The notes beneath the pieces are model-generated. The model did no database searches and was not told the DNA's origin. It worked only from the letters and a program-made list of their open reading frames with translations. This document shows positions 1 through 7,421 of a DNA stretch of 18,772 nucleotides, piece by piece. The position numbers and the translations under genes were made by a program. Within the stretch, counting starts at the first letter, position 1; each line of letters begins with the position of its first letter. Location: the NCBI GenBank assembly GCA_964510065.1, contig CAZEAC010000092.1:1-18772 (forward strand), in the 5' to 3' direction. The DNA is from CAZEAC01 sp964510065. GTDB taxonomy: Bacteria; Bdellovibrionota_C; UBA2361; CAIXSY01.

Positions 1-1
1 A

Positions 2-112
2 GCTGTGGCCTGGGCGACTGGGTCCATTAATGGAATGCCTCTTTATCAAAAACCGAGCAACCCGTGGAAACGGTGTGCGCAGATTTTTCTTATGGGGAAA
101 CTATACGAGTAG
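2..112 (+). CDS. Possible 3' end of a gene running in from the left edge
   Basis: The frame beginning at base 2 is open from the window edge for 36 codons and ends in TAG at 110-112. The predicted tail has mixed, protein-like composition (ending MGKLYE) but I recognise no family. The alternative is chance openness, which is common over such a short stretch. From 113 to 220 I see no gene. Confidence 0.2.
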   Translation, partial: AVAWATGSINGMPLYQKPSNPWKRCAQIFLMGKLYE

Positions 113-130
113 GCCATAGTCCAACCGAGG

Positions 131-141
131 ACGGGACGCGT
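131..141 (+). repeat. Short direct repeat ACGGGACGCGT, copy 1
   Basis: An exact 11-base word that recurs at 559-569, so the two copies lie on either side of the cysteine-rich gene at 221-547. The local context is also similar (a purine-rich run just before the word). The word contains the palindrome ACGCGT. It may be a remnant of an insertion or chance. Confidence 0.3.
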
Positions 142-220
142 CACCGTTCCTGGTGGTTCGTGAAAGTGTATTGATTATGCGGGGCTGGTCGGCGCACCCG
201 TCTCGGAAACGCTATCGGTT

Positions 221-547
221 ATGAAGCTTTGGGTAATAATATCTCTAATCTTTCTTGTTTTTGTTGGAAGCGCATCGGCATTTGACGCTAAGGACTGTTC
301 GCGAGAATTACGACAAGCACTGACTCCGCTTCAGGATTGCCAACAAGATGCAGATTGTGAGCTGGTCCGGGTAGGTTGCCCGATTTGCTTTGAGGCTATC
401 AACCGTGAACACACGCAGAAAGTCGAAGAATTGCGGTCTTCGTATTCGAATTGTATCAATTCGTATAGATGCAAGTGCGCAGACAAGAAGAATCTCATTG
501 CTAGGTGTGAATCGAGAAAGTGTACTAAAGCAATGAAGAGCCAATAA
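221..547 (+). CDS. Small secreted cysteine-rich protein
   Basis: A 108-residue protein with a clear signal peptide: Lys at position 2, a hydrophobic core at about 3-16, and an Ala-Ser-Ala site just before Phe21. The mature part of about 88 residues holds ten cysteines (26, 40, 46, 53, 56, 78, 84, 86, 96, 101), including CPIC and CKC pairs. An even number of this size suggests up to five disulfide bonds and an exported location. The stretch DADCELVRVGCPIC followed by EAINREH resembles small exported proteins of unknown function in proteobacteria whose conserved core is a D-x-D-C-x-x-V segment followed by AIN or AVN. The upstream Shine-Dalgarno match is weak. No neighbour suggests a partner. 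A metal-binding or protease-inhibitor role would be speculation. Confidence 0.7.
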   Translation: MKLWVIISLIFLVFVGSASAFDAKDCSRELRQALTPLQDCQQDADCELVRVGCPICFEAINREHTQKVEELRSSYSNCINSYRCKCADKKNLIARCESRKCTKAMKSQ

Positions 548-558
548 ACCACCCAAGA

Positions 559-569
559 ACGGGACGCGT
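559..569 (+). repeat. Short direct repeat ACGGGACGCGT, copy 2
   Basis: Exact second copy of the word at 131-141, same orientation, beginning 12 bases after the stop codon of the cysteine-rich gene. Confidence 0.3.
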
Positions 570-627
570 GAAGCCTCGATTTGCAATACCACTTATCTTA
601 ATTCATAGTTGAGCTCATATAAGCAAA

Positions 628-867
628 TTAAACGTAAATCGTTAAAACTTCTGAGCCGTCGTGCCTGTTGATGGTAAGTACAGCTCTTTGATTTCGTGTC
701 GAATGCGTCGAGTTGGCATTTGGCTCTCGCTGTGGCGAATTGCCATCGTTATTTGGTGCTTGTTGCAACGCTTCGATATTTGAGGTCCTGCGAGAATTCC
801 TGCTGCCTAACACCTCGGCAGCGGACCTGGAGCTGTGATAACTATCAATGACAGGTCTAGTTTCCAT
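628..867 (-). CDS. Small polar protein coupled to the HPF-like gene
   Basis: A 79-residue reading frame starting at the ATG at 867-865, which overlaps the last 11 bases of the HPF-like gene. A GGAGGG motif lies about eight bases before this ATG, which is why I chose it over the upstream in-frame ATG at 882. The protein is rich in Ser, Arg, Asn and Gln (residues about 10-60), so probably disordered, and ends in a more ordered beta-like segment, AVLTINRHDGSEVLTIYV. I do not recognise a family. The strong ribosome site and the overlap argue for translational coupling with the HPF-like gene. The low-complexity composition leaves chance openness as the alternative. Confidence 0.45.
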   Translation of the reverse strand: METRPVIDSYHSSRSAAEVLGSRNSRRTSNIEALQQAPNNDGNSPQREPNANSTHSTRNQRAVLTINRHDGSEVLTIYV

Positions 868-1219
868 AAGTGTGCCCTCCATCGAATTCAGTCGGTGAGC
901 TTCGAAACTGCCCGCTTTTCTTTCTGCCCAATCGGCGCGTAGTGACTTGCTGCATCCGTTCGCATGCTGTAATTACGGCCTTTGGAAAAGATGAGGCACT
1001 ACTCTTTACGACCGCGATGCCGCGCGGATAGAATCTCAATCGTATCGTGCATAGTTTGTCTACTCCGCCTTTCGGGCCATTAGTATCGCGTAATGTTATT
1101 AGCGCCTCGCGAATAAAATGATTGAAGCGATCAAATGCTTGTAAGTAGCAGCTTTCAATTTCAAATATGGTAGCGAGAGGGACGTCAACATTGATACATT
1201 TTATTTGGACCGGTGTCAT
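857..1219 (-). CDS. HPF/RaiA-type ribosome-associated protein
   Basis: A 120-residue protein of the ribosome hibernation factor fold. It shows the family pattern: an opening strand (VQIKCINVDV), a long helix ending near RFNHFIREA, the strand ITLRDTNGPKGGVDKLC in which D-x-N-G-x-x-G-x-D-K-x-C is typical of stand-alone proteobacterial members, a basic strand (TIRLRFYPRG), and a C-terminal helix with AVITACERMQQ followed by a basic RRLGRKK patch. Such proteins bind the 30S decoding region and stabilise idle ribosomes. Length fits short HPF without the C-terminal dimerisation domain. An in-frame ATG ten codons upstream (1249) exists, but the start at 1219 has an ideal AAGGAGG site. It is transcribed divergently from the nhaR-like remnant. 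Exact subfamily is not resolved. Confidence 0.8.
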   Translation of the reverse strand: MTPVQIKCINVDVPLATIFEIESCYLQAFDRFNHFIREALITLRDTNGPKGGVDKLCTIRLRFYPRGIAVVKSSASSFPKAVITACERMQQVTTRRLGRKKSGQFRSSPTEFDGGHTYGN

Positions 1220-1224
1220 AGCAT

Positions 1225-1231
1225 CCTCCTT
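1225..1231 (-). promoter_or_regulatory. Shine-Dalgarno site of the HPF-like gene
   Basis: AAGGAGG on the minus strand, five bases before the ATG at 1219. It decides the start against the upstream ATG at 1249. Confidence 0.8.
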
Positions 1232-1259
1232 GTAGTTTAGACTCTTCATGGCTCCATTA

Positions 1260-1288
1260 TTGACAGTTCTAATGCATAGATCTAATTG
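1260..1288 (+). promoter_or_regulatory. Candidate promoter of the nhaR-like remnant
   Basis: A perfect TTGACA at 1260-1265 is followed, after 17 bases, by the poor minus-ten candidate TAATTG. It lies about 35 bases upstream of the ATG at 1324, in the divergent spacer with the HPF-like gene. Confidence 0.3.
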
Positions 1289-1323
1289 AAATAATGAAAG
1301 CGTAAGATAGGAAGAATCTATAT

Positions 1324-1816
1324 ATGCGTTGGCTTAATTATCAGCGCCTCTATTATTTTTGGCATGTAGCCCGGTGTGGCAGTGTTACTGATGCATCGCG
1401 GCAGCTTTGCCTTGCGCAGCCCACGATTAGTGCTCAGTTGAAATCGTTTGAGGGAGTGCTCGGCGAAAAGCTATTTGAGCGTGATGGAAGGAATTTGAAA
1501 CTTACCGAAGCAGGACAGCTTGTGAGNNNNNNNNNNTATTGGACAGGAGCTCTTGGATGTTCTTGATGGGAAGACACACGATGCACAGAAAGAGTTAAAG
1601 ATTGGAAGCGCCGACGTGGTTCCTAAGTCGCTTGCGTATCGCCTTTTACAGCCTGCGTTTAGTAAAGATCGGAATTCTACGGTGCATTGCTTCGAGGATA
1701 AAACCGATCGACTTCTCGCGGAACTTTCAATCAATGAGATTGATCTTGTGATCGCCGATAGACCAATTCCCCCGAATGTGAAAGTGAAGGCATCCAATCA
1801 TTTTATCGGGGAATGT
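1324..1816 (+). pseudogene. nhaR: Truncated NhaR-like LysR-type regulator
   Basis: The first about 65 residues are a typical LysR helix-turn-helix (INxNHLYYFWHV-like start, here LNYQRLYYFWHVARCGSV, then GEKLFERDGRNLKLTEAG), closest in my memory to NhaR, the activator of sodium/proton antiporter genes. After the N-gap the same protein continues in another frame from 1538 as IGQELLDVL through CFEDKTDRLLAELS and ADRPIP to NHFIGEC, matching the NhaR effector domain up to roughly its middle. There the match stops abruptly near 1816, and TerC-like sequence begins in a different frame. The second half of the effector domain is absent, so the gene is dead or at best a truncated product ending at 1825. 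An AGGA site precedes the ATG. Confidence 0.8.
1527..1536. other. Assembly gap of ten N inside the nhaR-like remnant
   Basis: The flanks read LV before and IGQELLDVL after. NhaR has about nine residues between the equivalent points, which needs about 24 unknown bases. Ten N also give the wrong frame. The run is therefore a placeholder, not a measured length, and the frame change across it is not evidence of a mutation. Confidence 0.85.
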
Positions 1817-2057
1817 CGATTCTGAGCCGGCAATTTTCGCTCTTACGGACGAGCCGCTTGTTGTCTATACCTCCAACGTCTTTGCCATTCTATGACTGCG
1901 AGCGCTTTATTTCATGCTCGCCGGAGTTTATGAGAAGTTTTATCTGCTAAAGTACGGATTGGGGTTAGTTCTGATTTTTGTCGGGCAATCAATAAAGGGC
2001 ATAATAAATCGTCACTGCCGGACTTTTGCGGCACTGTTAAGAATACGCCTAATCTAG
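1815..2057 (+). pseudogene. Fragment of a TerC-family membrane protein gene
   Basis: Reading in frame from 1815 gives VDSEPAIFALTDEPLVVYTSN, then VFAIL, a TGA at 1893-1895, then LRALYFMLAGVYEKFYLLKYGLGLVLIFVG, then unalignable sequence to TAG at 2055-2057. This is the well-conserved TerC core (DSIPAIFAIT, YTSNVFAILGLRALYF, FVG). TerC proteins are multi-helix membrane proteins associated with tellurite resistance and metal handling. The TGA falls exactly where the family has Gly, one base from GGA. The N-terminal two thirds and the end of the family are missing, so this is a relic. It begins within a base or two of where the NhaR-like homology ends. Confidence 0.8.
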
Positions 2058-2202
2058 TGTAGAGCGTAAACGTGGGTATTAGATTGCGCAGAATGTAAAG
2101 TTTTCTACAGCAAAAGCCCCATTGACCTCAGGGCACCACTTTGGCTGACTTACGATCGGCATTTGATATGCTGATATTTTTATTCGAGCCGAGATGATCT
2201 TT

Positions 2203-3129
2203 TTATTGCACCTCTACCGCCCAAAGTTCCTGACTTATTGGTCGGCCGCACACGTAAAATCGCAGTAAACGATCCATGAGTTCAAAACGAAATTCCTGCA
2301 GCTTCGGAAGGTGATGCGTAAGTACGCAGGCCCACATCCCACGCAGCATCGATTGCGCCTCGATAATTTCGTAAACGTCTTCCGTCAATCGTCCAGGGTA
2401 AAGCTGTGCGGCGAGATCGAAGAATGCCTTCTGCTGCGAGGGCGAATAGGCGTAAAGTCGAAAAAACTCGATTTGCCGATTGTCGGGGAACCAAGCATGT
2501 GTGCTCATTAGAGATGCCAGGTCATACCCTAGTGGACCGTAATGTGCGTCTTCCAGGTCGATAATTCCCTTAGGAAAAATATTAAAGGGAGTAAAGTCAC
2601 CATGCGTGAAAACCCACGGAAGCGCTGCGAACGTCGCGGCCATCTTGTCCCAGGCCTGTTCAAGTCGTTGAGAAAAGTCTGGTCGTAGCCGTTTAAGGTT
2701 CGAAATGTTTGCTACCTCGCGGAGGCTGTTCCAATCTCGCGCTGAGGTCAATTTTGCGGCCGATGAATGCAGCGCTCTGGTGAGGTCGAGCAAGTGCTGA
2801 AAAGTGGAGTCTGAAATTTTGCGAGAGGCAACTTGCTCTCGAGAAATTATGTCGCCATAGTGTTCACGGCCTAAACTCCTCTCTATATATGCATAACCCG
2901 TGGCGAGAGTACCGCTCCAGGTCACCTCAGGTAGCGGAATTCCGGCTTTCGATAATCTTGAATGTTGCTCGAGGTTCGCTCGAATTACCGATGCAGGTCC
3001 CATGCGCAAAAAGGATTCCTGATCGCCGCTTTGGTATACATGGGTCATTGCACGGCGCTCGGACACCCAATGAAAACGGGTGTCCTGGACCACAAGCTCT
3101 TTGCCCAATGTCGCTGCGGGGAATGGCAT
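2203..3129 (-). CDS. APH/choline-kinase-like small-molecule kinase
   Basis: A 308-residue protein of the aminoglycoside phosphotransferase fold. The catalytic loop is VFTHGDFTPFNIF (His176, Asp178, Asn183), with Asp178 the expected catalytic base, and the metal-binding aspartate lies in GIIDLED (Asp191). The N-lobe is weakly conserved (about residues 1-80) and the C-terminal helices follow Asp191. Family members transfer phosphate from ATP to aminoglycosides, choline, homoserine, fructosamines or other metabolites, and the substrate cannot be read from sequence. There is no resistance-gene context, so a housekeeping or salvage kinase is as likely as resistance. No good Shine-Dalgarno site precedes the ATG at 3129, and a stop lies shortly upstream in frame, so the start is probably here or at Met28. 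Confidence 0.85.
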   Translation of the reverse strand: MPFPAATLGKELVVQDTRFHWVSERRAMTHVYQSGDQESFLRMGPASVIRANLEQHSRLSKAGIPLPEVTWSGTLATGYAYIERSLGREHYGDIISREQVASRKISDSTFQHLLDLTRALHSSAAKLTSARDWNSLREVANISNLKRLRPDFSQRLEQAWDKMAATFAALPWVFTHGDFTPFNIFPKGIIDLEDAHYGPLGYDLASLMSTHAWFPDNRQIEFFRLYAYSPSQQKAFFDLAAQLYPGRLTEDVYEIIEAQSMLRGMWACVLTHHLPKLQEFRFELMDRLLRFYVCGRPISQELWAVEVQ

Positions 3130-3684
3130 ATGGAATTGATGGTACCACGAAGGTAATTCTTAAGCTTTCAATGCAAGAGCTTCATTTACAACAATCGGAA
3201 ACGCTCTGAAAATATGTCTTAGATCGTTCCGATCTCCGCTCGGCGCACATTTATAGTGCTTTTGGCAAGCATGACGTAGGAGACGTTAGGACCAAACGGC
3301 AAAAACAGCGCCGCCTCACCCATTTTGCTTCGCGACCGCACGTGGTGAGTTGGATGTTGAACTTAATCAAACCTCAATTGAGCGTTGTGGTCACTACCTA
3401 CTTAAATATGCTGTGTAAGATTGCTCATCAAAATGTATATCTATTGAGTACATACTCCGAGTATGACATCAGCCGAACGAAAAGCGATCTCACTTCGCTT
3501 TGAAGCACCCGTCGTAGAGTGGCACCGGTATAGCGCGCCGAAGGGGTTATCAGACAATTTTGCATCAGGTGCTCGCTGCTTACGCGGCGGGGTAATTCGT
3601 GTTCCAATCCCGAATGAAATTCTAGAGGCCTGACATTATTTCGGTTTGGTCGGTGGAAGTTGGTTCCGTGCCGAGAGAGAAAGC
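3130..3684. other. Gene-poor stretch between kinase gene and lipid operon
   Basis: I find no convincing gene in about 555 bases. Two weak candidates overlap each other: a plus-strand ATG frame at 3463-3633 (56 residues, MTSAERKAISLRF to PIPNEILEA) and a minus-strand frame at 3428-3688 (86 residues, TTG start overlapping the stop of the SRPBCC gene, Arg-rich). Neither has a good ribosome site or a recognisable domain. Of the two, the plus-strand one has the more protein-like composition. Confidence 0.5.
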
Positions 3685-4149
3685 TCAAAATGATCTTGCA
3701 CTACTAAATTTCTGATCGAGCACTGATTCTCGAAAAGCGAAGATCTTCTCGATGTCTGCCCTAACCATAAGAGCGTGGATTAGTTTACCTAAGGGTCCAG
3801 CGAAAAGTTTATAATGAACGATGTCTGTGACTTCGACTCCCGCATCAACTTCACGAAAGTGATGTTGATGGTGCCAAAACTTATAAGGACCGAACCGCTG
3901 CTCATCGACAAAATAGTGGGGAGCTGAAACATGGGTAATCTCGGTCACCCATGAAATCGGAATCTTGAGAATAGGAGTGAGCGTATAGCTGATAATGAGA
4001 CCGGAATAGATTGTTGCGGGGGGCTCAGAGGTGATTCTAAACCCTAAATCGGGAGGAGTTATCGTACTAAGATTTTTTGGATCAGAGAAAAAGTTCCACG
4101 CTTCGGATAGGCTCAGTGCTAAGGTTTGAGAAGTCTTGATCGTATACAT
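3685..4149 (-). CDS. SRPBCC-family lipid-cluster protein (COG4276-like)
   Basis: A 154-residue START/Bet v1-like (SRPBCC) protein. These have a deep hydrophobic pocket for lipids or other apolar ligands. Recognisable features are the start LALSLSEAWNFFSDPKNLSTITPPDLGF, where a WxFFSxPxNLxxITPPxLxF pattern is typical of COG4276, then KIPISWVTEITHV, FVDEQRFGPYKFWHHQHHF and the C-terminal helix ending FAFRESVLDQKF. The frame is open further upstream, to 4575, but that part overlaps the methyltransferase gene in another frame, so the start at 4149 is preferred. It lies 61 bases after the methyltransferase stop. It is the last gene of the five-gene minus-strand set. COG4276 members are often found near photolyase-type light-response genes. 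I infer a lipid-binding role. Confidence 0.85.
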   Translation of the reverse strand: MYTIKTSQTLALSLSEAWNFFSDPKNLSTITPPDLGFRITSEPPATIYSGLIISYTLTPILKIPISWVTEITHVSAPHYFVDEQRFGPYKFWHHQHHFREVDAGVEVTDIVHYKLFAGPLGKLIHALMVRADIEKIFAFRESVLDQKFSSARSF

Positions 4150-4210
4150 AGCGAGGGCGCCTTCTATCGATTGGTTTGACCGCGAGAATACAGCAGCGAA
4201 ATGTTTATTT

Positions 4211-5317
4211 TCAGCTTTGTGGTACTTTCGAGTACACCACTTGGTATACCTGTACCATTCGTTGTCTGAAGAATGCGCGACATCCGCAGAGATAAAATCG
4301 CCACATCCTTTTGAATCTCTCGTCGTATTGTCTAGAGAGCAAGGGCCAAGCGGACTCGAAGTTATGGTGCCATGCGGCAAGAGTCTTCTCATAGTCGGCC
4401 GCCATCCCCTCAATCTCCTCCAGGACAAGTGTGCTCGATCCTTTTGGGATGAGATCATTAACTTGTGGCAAATAACCGTTTGGAAAAATATGGCGGAGCA
4501 GCCAAGTGATGTACTGATCAAGGGCAGGTGACGAAGTGGTACTAAAAGTGTCTCCGGAGATCGCCTGCAGAGCAAATCGCCCTTCAGGTTTGAGGCACCT
4601 GGAGATCATCTCAAAGTACTCTTTAAGGTTTTTTCTTCCCACGGCTTCAATCATCTCGATAGAAACTATTCGATCGAAGGCACCGTGAAAAGTTCGGTAA
4701 TCTTGGAGCAGAATCTCAACAGGGAGCTGCTTGCACCTCTCCTGTGCAAGGTGTTGCTGCTCTTTCGATATGGTGAGTCCCACTACCGTTACTCCGTATC
4801 GCTCGGCAGCGTACTTTGCAAAGTTTCCCCATCCACACCCTACATCGAGAACGTGCATGCCCTTTGATAGGTGAAGCTTCTGGCACAGCCGTTCTAATTT
4901 TGCGATTTGAGCTTCTTCTAAATTCGAAGCATTGCGCCAGTAGCCACAAGTATAGCTCATGCTCGAGTCGAGCATGGCGGCGTATAGATCGTTGCCGAGA
5001 TCATAGTGACGATGAGCCACTTCAAATATGCCGAGTCCTTGCTGTGGATTTATAAGGAGCTCCTTGAGAAGCTGTGCGATTACGACGAGACTAAACTTCC
5101 CGGGCAGTCTGTCTTGCTCTCTAAGAATATCGCTGAAGCACTCTTCGAGCGGTGCCAAGTCGAGTTCACCGTTCATATACGCTTCGCCCAGACCGAGAAG
5201 TCCGGACTTGGCCAGGCGCGCACGGACCCCGGGAGTCAATGGTTTGACTACTTTGAGTGTGCGGCCAGCGTGCGGCGTTTCGAGTTGAGCTGCTGCGTTG
5301 GTTTTGGATATGGTCAT
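4211..5317 (-). CDS. CFA-synthase-like SAM-dependent fatty-acid methyltransferase
   Basis: A 368-residue protein of the cyclopropane fatty acid synthase family (COG2230). Seen in order: N-terminal domain, YDLGNDLY (105-112), SYTCGYW with Cys124, the SAM-binding VLDVGCGWG (156-164), GLTISKEQ, SIEMIEAVG (219-227), and FFRQRMVQVYQVVYSK at the C-terminus. At the position of the catalytic-site HTI of E. coli Cfa this protein reads QAI (Gln251), a variant I associate with paralogues next to DUF1365 genes, not with true cyclopropane synthases. Related methyltransferases (UfaM) act in furan fatty acid synthesis in Rhodobacter. It would act on phospholipid acyl chains at the inner membrane. The ATG overlaps the DUF1365 stop (ATGA at 5314-5317), and a GAGGAG site sits six bases upstream. 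Confidence 0.93.
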   Translation of the reverse strand: MTISKTNAAAQLETPHAGRTLKVVKPLTPGVRARLAKSGLLGLGEAYMNGELDLAPLEECFSDILREQDRLPGKFSLVVIAQLLKELLINPQQGLGIFEVAHRHYDLGNDLYAAMLDSSMSYTCGYWRNASNLEEAQIAKLERLCQKLHLSKGMHVLDVGCGWGNFAKYAAERYGVTVVGLTISKEQQHLAQERCKQLPVEILLQDYRTFHGAFDRIVSIEMIEAVGRKNLKEYFEMISRCLKPEGRFALQAISGDTFSTTSSPALDQYITWLLRHIFPNGYLPQVNDLIPKGSSTLVLEEIEGMAADYEKTLAAWHHNFESAWPLLSRQYDERFKRMWRFYLCGCRAFFRQRMVQVYQVVYSKVPQS

Positions 5318-6141
5318 AATGCGCTCCTCATAAATCGTGAGAGAAAAAATAACCTAAGTCGGTGAACGAGATTTTGCGAAGATCGTATGGTGTCGCTGCT
5401 CGATGGCGCGGGCTTTTTATATGCGCGGACTTTATGCGTCCATCCTAGCGCGAGCGCTTGTCGGTAAATTCGCCCCATAGTCAGTAATGCGGAGAAGGGA
5501 AATTTTATGAGAGTGAGGAGAAGTGTCTTCTCCGTAAATGGGCGCGGAATGCACCTGAGGTGAGTAGAGAAGATCTGCGTACTTTCTTCGAATAAGTTAA
5601 CCGAGAGCGAGATCTCTGGGGTAAGTGAGTGCACAACAATCTCGTATTCACCCGAGACATCAAAGAACGGAGAGACGAAGAATCGTTTGGGAAACCTAAA
5701 TCGAAGAGGCAACGAGCAGGCTCCTTCTGAGGGTTTCACCACATACATATGTTTCTCGCCGAAAGTATTGTTGACCTCGGCGGTAAGGCTGCTTATCTCG
5801 TTACTTTCACTAAGTGAAATATAAAAACTTACTGGATTGAAGGTATAACCAAGGAAACGGGGAACGGTAATTAAGAATATGCGCGACGGCGCGCGCACTT
5901 CATGACGAGCCAAGACTGCCGAGATCTTTTTCCATACGCTATCGGGGGAAACGAAGAGGTAATCCTTATCCCAGATGCTCAGCAGATTAAATCTATTATA
6001 GCTAATAAGGCGGGAGTAATTGCGAAGTGAGTGGAGATCAAATAGATCGATCAGCACCATAAAAAGAGGGTAGCTGAATGCGTGATGAACAACCTTTTCG
6101 CGGCAGTGCGCTATCGTACCGTGAAGGAGTGCTGTTTTCAT
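5314..6141 (-). CDS. DUF1365 family protein
   Basis: A 275-residue protein with the full DUF1365 signature: LLHGTIAHCREKVVHHAFSY at the N-terminus, PRFLGYTFNPVSFY (94-107), EVNNTFGEKHMYV (122-134) and KRFFVSPFFDVSGEYE (152-167). The biochemical role of DUF1365 is not settled. Its genes almost always sit between a COG2907 FAD oxidoreductase and a CFA-like methyltransferase, as here, which ties it to acyl-chain modification. In Rhodobacter sphaeroides a comparable cluster belongs to the singlet-oxygen-responsive sigma-E/ChrR regulon. Both ends overlap neighbours by four bases (ATGA at 6138-6141 and 5314-5317), indicating translational coupling. The tail after about residue 240 is basic and variable. 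Confidence 0.93.
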   Translation of the reverse strand: MKTALLHGTIAHCREKVVHHAFSYPLFMVLIDLFDLHSLRNYSRLISYNRFNLLSIWDKDYLFVSPDSVWKKISAVLARHEVRAPSRIFLITVPRFLGYTFNPVSFYISLSESNEISSLTAEVNNTFGEKHMYVVKPSEGACSLPLRFRFPKRFFVSPFFDVSGEYEIVVHSLTPEISLSVNLFEESTQIFSTHLRCIPRPFTEKTLLLTLIKFPFSALLTMGRIYRQALALGWTHKVRAYKKPAPSSSDTIRSSQNLVHRLRLFFLSRFMRSAL

Positions 6142-7421
6142 AGGGCACCGTTAAAACTTGGGTGAGTCGCAACCTCGATTGCTGAGTATGCGGCATCTTC
6201 ATGAAACCCGTAGCCTAAGTAGGCGCCGCAAAAATAGGTGTTTCTCCTTCCATTGAGCGCACGAAGTTTCTGCTGCGTGCGGACCGAACTCTCGGTAAAT
6301 ATTGGATGAGTATAGGTTACTTCGTAGAGAGTTGTTCCTTTCGTTAATTCTCTTTGTGGATTTAGGGTGACAAAGTAATTCTCCGCCGAAGTGATTCCTT
6401 GTAGTCGATTCATGTAATAGGTTATCGCAACCGGTGCGCTCGTATCGTGGTTATTGCGCTGGCGGTAGTTCCAAGACGCCCATAACCTCTTAGGAATCGG
6501 AAGCACTGACGCGTCGGTATGAAGCACCGCGCGATTGGAGCTATAGCGCCATGTTCCCAATAGATCGCGCTCCTCCGTTTGAAGATCTCCGAGCAGGGAG
6601 CACGCCTCGTCGGCATGAGTAGCAATGACTACTCTATCGAAATGTTCTTGGGGCTGGTTATCAAAAGAGATAGCAATGCCTCGGCCATTTTGGCGATCGA
6701 TCTTACTAATCCTCGCGTTCTTTACTACTCGACCCGGAAAGCTCTTTAGAAATGCCGTGATGTACTGATGGCTCCCGCCTACTACCGTTTGCCACTGCGG
6801 GCGCTTGTTCAGTTCAAGCATGCCGTGGTTGTTAAAAAAATGAGCAAAAGTTTCTACGGGAAACTCCTCAACGAGCACGTCGGAACTTGACCAGATTGAA
6901 GCGATAAGGGGAGTAAGATAATAGTTTACGAAAGAATCTCCACATCTGAGCTCAGCAAGATATTCCCCTAAACTTTTGCCACCAAGAGCCCCATTGTGAA
7001 GATCCTTAAGGATTCTTTTATTAAATCTCGCGCGATCAAAGAGCATGCTTACAAATTCTGATCGAAGGAAGTTGCTCGGGACCGAGAAAAAATCTGAGAG
7101 ACCGGGACCTACATAGCGCAATGGTGTGGTCTCTGATGAAAATCCAAAAGACATGTCTGAGTTTCGAAGTGCAACGCCAAGCTCAGAGAGAAATTTGTAG
7201 AACGTTGGATAGTTTCGCGAATTGCATACGATAAAACCTGTATCGATCGGGAGCTGAGTATTTTGAGCGGATTGAATGAGGCGTGTATTGGTGTGCCCAC
7301 CTATATACTCATTACGTTCAAATAGGGTGACCGAGTGTTTTTTTGAAAGGTAGTGCGCTGCAGTGATTCCCGCGATGCCGGCCCCCACGACTGCGACGTT
7401 ATACCGGTTACATTCTACCAT
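6138..7421 (-). CDS. COG2907-type FAD-dependent amine-oxidase-like oxidoreductase
   Basis: A 427-residue flavoprotein. The N-terminal Rossmann motif is VAVVGAGIAG (residues about 9-18) with Glu35 as the adenine-ribose acidic residue, followed by GGHTNT (41-46), as in NAD(P)-binding amine-oxidase or desaturase-like proteins of COG2907. VVIATHADEA and the C-terminal FCGAYLGYGFHEDAAYSAI are the family's flavin-contact segments. The family is related to phytoene desaturases and protoporphyrinogen oxidases. Within this type of cluster an oxidation or desaturation step on a lipid acyl chain is the natural inference, but no substrate is proven. Its start ATGGTAG overlaps the stop of the dehydrogenase gene by seven bases, without a clear ribosome site of its own, so translation is probably coupled. 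Confidence 0.95.
   Translation of the reverse strand: MVECNRYNVAVVGAGIAGITAAHYLSKKHSVTLFERNEYIGGHTNTRLIQSAQNTQLPIDTGFIVCNSRNYPTFYKFLSELGVALRNSDMSFGFSSETTPLRYVGPGLSDFFSVPSNFLRSEFVSMLFDRARFNKRILKDLHNGALGGKSLGEYLAELRCGDSFVNYYLTPLIASIWSSSDVLVEEFPVETFAHFFNNHGMLELNKRPQWQTVVGGSHQYITAFLKSFPGRVVKNARISKIDRQNGRGIAISFDNQPQEHFDRVVIATHADEACSLLGDLQTEERDLLGTWRYSSNRAVLHTDASVLPIPKRLWASWNYRQRNNHDTSAPVAITYYMNRLQGITSAENYFVTLNPQRELTKGTTLYEVTYTHPIFTESSVRTQQKLRALNGRRNTYFCGAYLGYGFHEDAAYSAIEVATHPSFNGAL

Noticed and set aside
1527..1536. Frameshift in the nhaR-like gene at the N run
   Set aside because: The N run is a placeholder whose length does not fit the expected missing residues, so the frame change is uninformative.
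1893..1895. TGA at a conserved Gly in the TerC fragment, suggesting UGA-to-glycine recoding
   Set aside because: TGA serves as a normal stop in healthy genes here (for example 8685-8687 and 9572-9574), and the TerC piece is truncated at both ends, so decay explains it better.
3428..3688. A sixth gene of the lipid operon (86 residues, TTG start)
   Set aside because: No ribosome site, Arg-rich, no recognisable domain, and an opposing frame reads equally well.
4150..4575. N-terminal extension of the SRPBCC protein to 4575
   Set aside because: It overlaps the methyltransferase gene in another frame and adds nothing matching the SRPBCC family, whose start fits 4149.
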